A stretch of DNA of 64,000 nt from Streptomyces fumigatiscleroticus (lineage in GTDB: Bacteria > Actinomycetota > Actinomycetes > Streptomycetales > Streptomycetaceae): assembly GCF_014647975.1 (NCBI RefSeq), contig NZ_BMQF01000001.1:248001-312000 (forward strand). The letters are read 5' to 3'. Both the position numbers and the translations under genes were made by a program. Below the pieces are notes generated by a model. It was given only the letters and a program-made list of their open reading frames with translations, made no database searches and was not told the origin of the DNA. Below, one piece after another: positions 61,616-64,000 of this stretch. The stretch's first letter is position 1. Every line of letters begins with the position of its first letter.

Positions 61616-62257
61616 TTGGCCGACGACGATCACGGGCGGCGCGCGGCGGCGGTCTTCGACGCGCTCGGGCTCGCCTACGAGAAGGCCTTCGCCCACTCGG
61701 AGGCGCACCGGGCGTCACTCGAGTGGCTGCTCGGACGGCTCCCTCCCGGCGGCCGGGTGCTGGACGTCGGCAGCGGAACGGGGCACCCGACGGCCTCGGC
61801 GCTCGCCGCGGCGGGCCACGACGTGCTGGGCATCGACGTCTCGCCCGTCATGGTGGAGCTGGCCGGCCGGCAGGTGCCCGGCGCCTCCTTCCGCCGCGCC
61901 GACATCCGCGACGTACCGCTTCAGGACGGTTCGTTCGACGCCGTGTGCGTGTACTTCACGCTGCTCCAGATGGACCGAGCGGAGCAGTCGGAGCTCGTGC
62001 GCCGGCTGGCCCGGGCGCTGCGGCCGTCGGGCAGTCTGGTGCTGGCCACCGTGCCGCTGGACGTGGAGGGCGTCGAGGGCGTCTTCATGGGGCAGCGCGT
62101 GCGGGTGACGAGCTTCGCCCCCGAGGACGTCGTCGCCCTGGTCCGGGACGCCGGTCTCACGGTGCTGTCCGAGCACCGCGTGATGTTCGCCCCGGCGCAT
62201 CCGGACGCCGTGCCCGAGCCGCACCTGTTCCTGTACTGCGCACGCGCGGGCGCGTGA
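61616..62257 (+). CDS. SAM-dependent methyltransferase (Methyltransf_11)
   Basis: A 213-residue class I methyltransferase: motif I VLDVGSGTGHPTAS, acidic GIDVSPVMVELA, motif II/III ADIRDVPLQDGSFDAVCVYFTL and LRPSGSLVLATVP. Substrate unknown. I chose TTG 61616 because GGGAGGG lies eight bases upstream and the family domain begins shortly after; the frame is open to 61484. Two 19-base direct repeats (around 61566-61603) precede the ribosome site. It meets the convergent TPR gene at four bases. Confidence 0.8.
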   Translation: MADDDHGRRAAAVFDALGLAYEKAFAHSEAHRASLEWLLGRLPPGGRVLDVGSGTGHPTASALAAAGHDVLGIDVSPVMVELAGRQVPGASFRRADIRDVPLQDGSFDAVCVYFTLLQMDRAEQSELVRRLARALRPSGSLVLATVPLDVEGVEGVFMGQRVRVTSFAPEDVVALVRDAGLTVLSEHRVMFAPAHPDAVPEPHLFLYCARAGA

Positions 62258-62261
62258 CGGT

Positions 62262-63953
62262 TCAGCCGTCGCCCGCGCAGCAACCGCCGGCGTCCACGCC
62301 GCCCGGAACGGCTTCGAGGCGGCAGTAGCAGGACGCCGTCACCGGTACGTCCGTCATCGCGGCGGCCAGCTTCAGCGGCTGGGCGACGAGCCGCGCCTGA
62401 GCCGTCCTGCCCAGCCGGACGAGGCACTCGTGCAGCCCGTGCAGGGCCCAGACGTTGCCGGGGTGCTGCCGTGCGCGCGGAAGGGTGTCGTCCAGGCCCA
62501 GGTCGGCCCGGTAGACCGCCTCTGCCTCCGCCACCCGCCCGCGCTCCAGCAGCAGGGCGCCGTAGGCGTGCCGGGTCGGCTGCATCCAGCCCCAGGGTTC
62601 GTCGTAGGGGAGGCCGTCGTCCAGTTCCACCGACCGTTCCAGGGCGGCGAAGGCGGTGTCGTACTCGCCCCTGCGGTAGGCGAGTTCGCCGTCGAGCATC
62701 GCCGCGGCGATGGCGAGGAGGTCGGCGCAGGTGTTGTTGAACAGCATGCGGGTGCCGGGGACGCGGGCGACCGCCTCGCGGAACAGACGGCGTTCGGCCT
62801 CCGCCTCGGTGACGCGGCCGGTGGCCGAGAGCGCGACGCCTCGGGCGTAGTGGCGCATGGCCGTGGTCACGCAGTAAAGCTCCGGGTCGGCGGGCGGGGG
62901 CAGCCGCAGGATGTCGGACCAGCGGCCGAACCGGATCAGGACGTGCACCCGCATGGCGAGGAAGGCCTCCAGCCAGTCGGCCATGGGCGGGCTCTGCACG
63001 CGCAGCAGTTCCTCCGGGATGGAGGCCTCCAGCTGTGCCGCGGTCTCCAGCGCGGTGTGGTACCGGCCGAGGAACATGGCGCCGTAGATCTTGAAGTGGT
63101 AGTTGTGCGAACGGTACAGGGTGTAGAAGTTCATCGCCCCGGCCCGCGCGCGGTACTTCTCGTCGACGGCGATGGCGTCGCTGTTGTCCGAGACCACGCG
63201 CCGGTAGTCGCCGCAGAGGACGTCCAGGTGGGTGGGCATGTGCCGCAGATGCCCGGCGTCGGGCACCAGGCCGCGCAGCCGGTCGGCGACGGGCAGGGCC
63301 TTCTCCGGGGTGGGGGACATCTCCATCAGGTGGATGTACAGGTGCAGCAGGCCCGGGTGGTGTGCCCCGGCGTCCGTGGCGAGCGCCCGGTCGAGCACGG
63401 CCCTGGCCTCGACGGTGCGGGCGCCCCGGGCCGGTTCGCCGGTCGGCAGGTCCCACAGCTGCCAGGGGGTGAGGTTCATCAGGGCGTCGGCGCACAGGGC
63501 GGCGATGTCCGGGTCGTCCGGGGCGAGGTCGTACACGGCACGCATGCTGTCGGCGTACGGCACGTTCCACACCGAGCAGTCCTCGACGGGCTTGCCCTGC
63601 GGATAGCGGGCGCGCAGGGCGCCGATCAGGGCGCGTTCGACCGGCGTGGCGCCGGCCGCCGCCTTCTCGTGGGCGAGTTCCACGGCGGCGTGGGTGCGCT
63701 CCACGGTCCGCACCAGGTCCTCGCCGTCGAAGAACTCCCAGGGCTTGTTGTAGTTGGGGCCGAGGGCGTAGGCGATGCCCCAGTGGGCCATCGCGCACTC
63801 CGGGTCGGCCGCGGCGGCGGCCTCGAAGCAGGCGACCGCCTCCTCGTGGTGGAAGGCGTACGTCCACACCAGCCCGCGGTCGAACCACGTCTGGGCCTCG
63901 GCGGACGAGGTCGTCACGGGGCGGCTGTGCGTGCCGAGGTCGTAGTAGTCCAT
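62262..63953 (-). CDS. TPR-repeat protein, unknown function
   Basis: A 563-residue cytosolic protein built of TPR-like helix pairs: FDRGLVWTYAFHHEEAVACFEAAAAADPECAMAHWG (abbreviated) near residues 23-60, then repeated helices through to residue 540. Short motifs such as HLYIHLMEMSP, RHMPTHLDVLCGDY and TLYRSHNYHFK are typical of a widespread TPR family of unknown role (tetratricopeptide proteins linked to small-molecule loci). It ends with a Cys-rich tail ASCYCRLE and GGCCAGDG, which may bind a metal. ATG 63953. Confidence 0.8.
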   Translation of the reverse strand: MDYYDLGTHSRPVTTSSAEAQTWFDRGLVWTYAFHHEEAVACFEAAAAADPECAMAHWGIAYALGPNYNKPWEFFDGEDLVRTVERTHAAVELAHEKAAAGATPVERALIGALRARYPQGKPVEDCSVWNVPYADSMRAVYDLAPDDPDIAALCADALMNLTPWQLWDLPTGEPARGARTVEARAVLDRALATDAGAHHPGLLHLYIHLMEMSPTPEKALPVADRLRGLVPDAGHLRHMPTHLDVLCGDYRRVVSDNSDAIAVDEKYRARAGAMNFYTLYRSHNYHFKIYGAMFLGRYHTALETAAQLEASIPEELLRVQSPPMADWLEAFLAMRVHVLIRFGRWSDILRLPPPADPELYCVTTAMRHYARGVALSATGRVTEAEAERRLFREAVARVPGTRMLFNNTCADLLAIAAAMLDGELAYRRGEYDTAFAALERSVELDDGLPYDEPWGWMQPTRHAYGALLLERGRVAEAEAVYRADLGLDDTLPRARQHPGNVWALHGLHECLVRLGRTAQARLVAQPLKLAAAMTDVPVTASCYCRLEAVPGGVDAGGCCAGDG

Positions 63954-64000
63954 GCGTGTCTCCCGAACCCGCGACCGCTCGGTGCCCCGGACGTGGTCGG

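Overview
The window is chromosomal DNA of a Streptomyces-type actinomycete. The evidence is very high GC throughout, GTG and TTG starts beside GGAGG-type ribosome sites, many GTGA/ATGA stop-start overlaps, and actinomycete-specific families (WhiB-like protein, DUF485/symporter pair, DUF6233, DUF6082, DUF4142, ATP-binding SpoIIE/STAS regulators, vdcBCD). No rRNA, tRNA, CRISPR array, IS element or phage gene was seen. Species cannot be assigned from the sequence alone.

Layout. 1-7.7 kb: end of an unknown gene, a DUF485 + sodium:solute symporter pair, a HupE/UreJ-like membrane protein, and a 1327-residue secreted metallophosphoesterase with three copies of a cysteine-containing module. 8.3-13.2 kb: NarL/DesK-type two-component system, a second-type LexA repressor, a GT4 trehalose-synthase-like glycosyltransferase with a small coupled upstream ORF, and an anti-sigma-type ATPase. 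13.4-24 kb: a secreted small protein, then an exopolysaccharide operon of eight genes: secreted deacetylase, PelF-like GT4, 12-TM protein with an N-terminal cytosolic domain, LegB-like 4,6-dehydratase, sugar nucleotidyltransferase, SDR epimerase, spherulin-4/GH135-like hydrolase and GH114 lipoprotein. This set parallels the fungal galactosaminogalactan cluster and is the most interesting item here.

24-29 kb: a 1158-residue LacI-sensor/kinase-like/AraC fusion whose phosphoacceptor residues are missing, and a PL1 pectate lyase. 29-35 kb: an rsbR-rsbS-rsbT stressosome operon with an ATPase-PP2C, a hybrid kinase and a receiver-SpoIIE phosphatase. 35-42 kb: HAD phosphatase, ANTAR-GAF antiterminator, STAS protein, metallo-beta-lactamase-fold hydrolase, WhiB-like protein, small conserved proteins and a secreted lamin-tail-like protein, with several perfect long hairpins between convergent genes. 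42-50 kb: DUF4142 protein, spore-photoproduct-lyase-like radical SAM enzyme, zinc alcohol dehydrogenase divergent from a TetR regulator with a clear operator, and a second partner-switching locus with a 1390-residue kinase/receiver/phosphatase/ATPase protein.

50-54 kb: vdcB-vdcC-vdcD (non-oxidative aromatic acid decarboxylase with prenyl-FMN synthase) divergent from an AraC regulator, with a 14-bp tandem array between vdcB and vdcC. 54-57.5 kb: S9 peptidase overlapping an N-acetylglutaminylglutamine-type amidotransferase. 57.5-64 kb: DUF6233 protein with an apparent stop loss, small hypotheticals, a gene-poor stretch, a secretory lipase behind a long inverted repeat, a methyltransferase and a TPR protein.

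Overall the window is rich in signal integration (STAS/ATPase/PP2C switches, hybrid kinases, LexA, WhiB) and in cell-surface or secreted carbohydrate functions. Gene boundaries come from reading frames, ribosome sites and family lengths; functions come from recognised motifs, and no database search was run.
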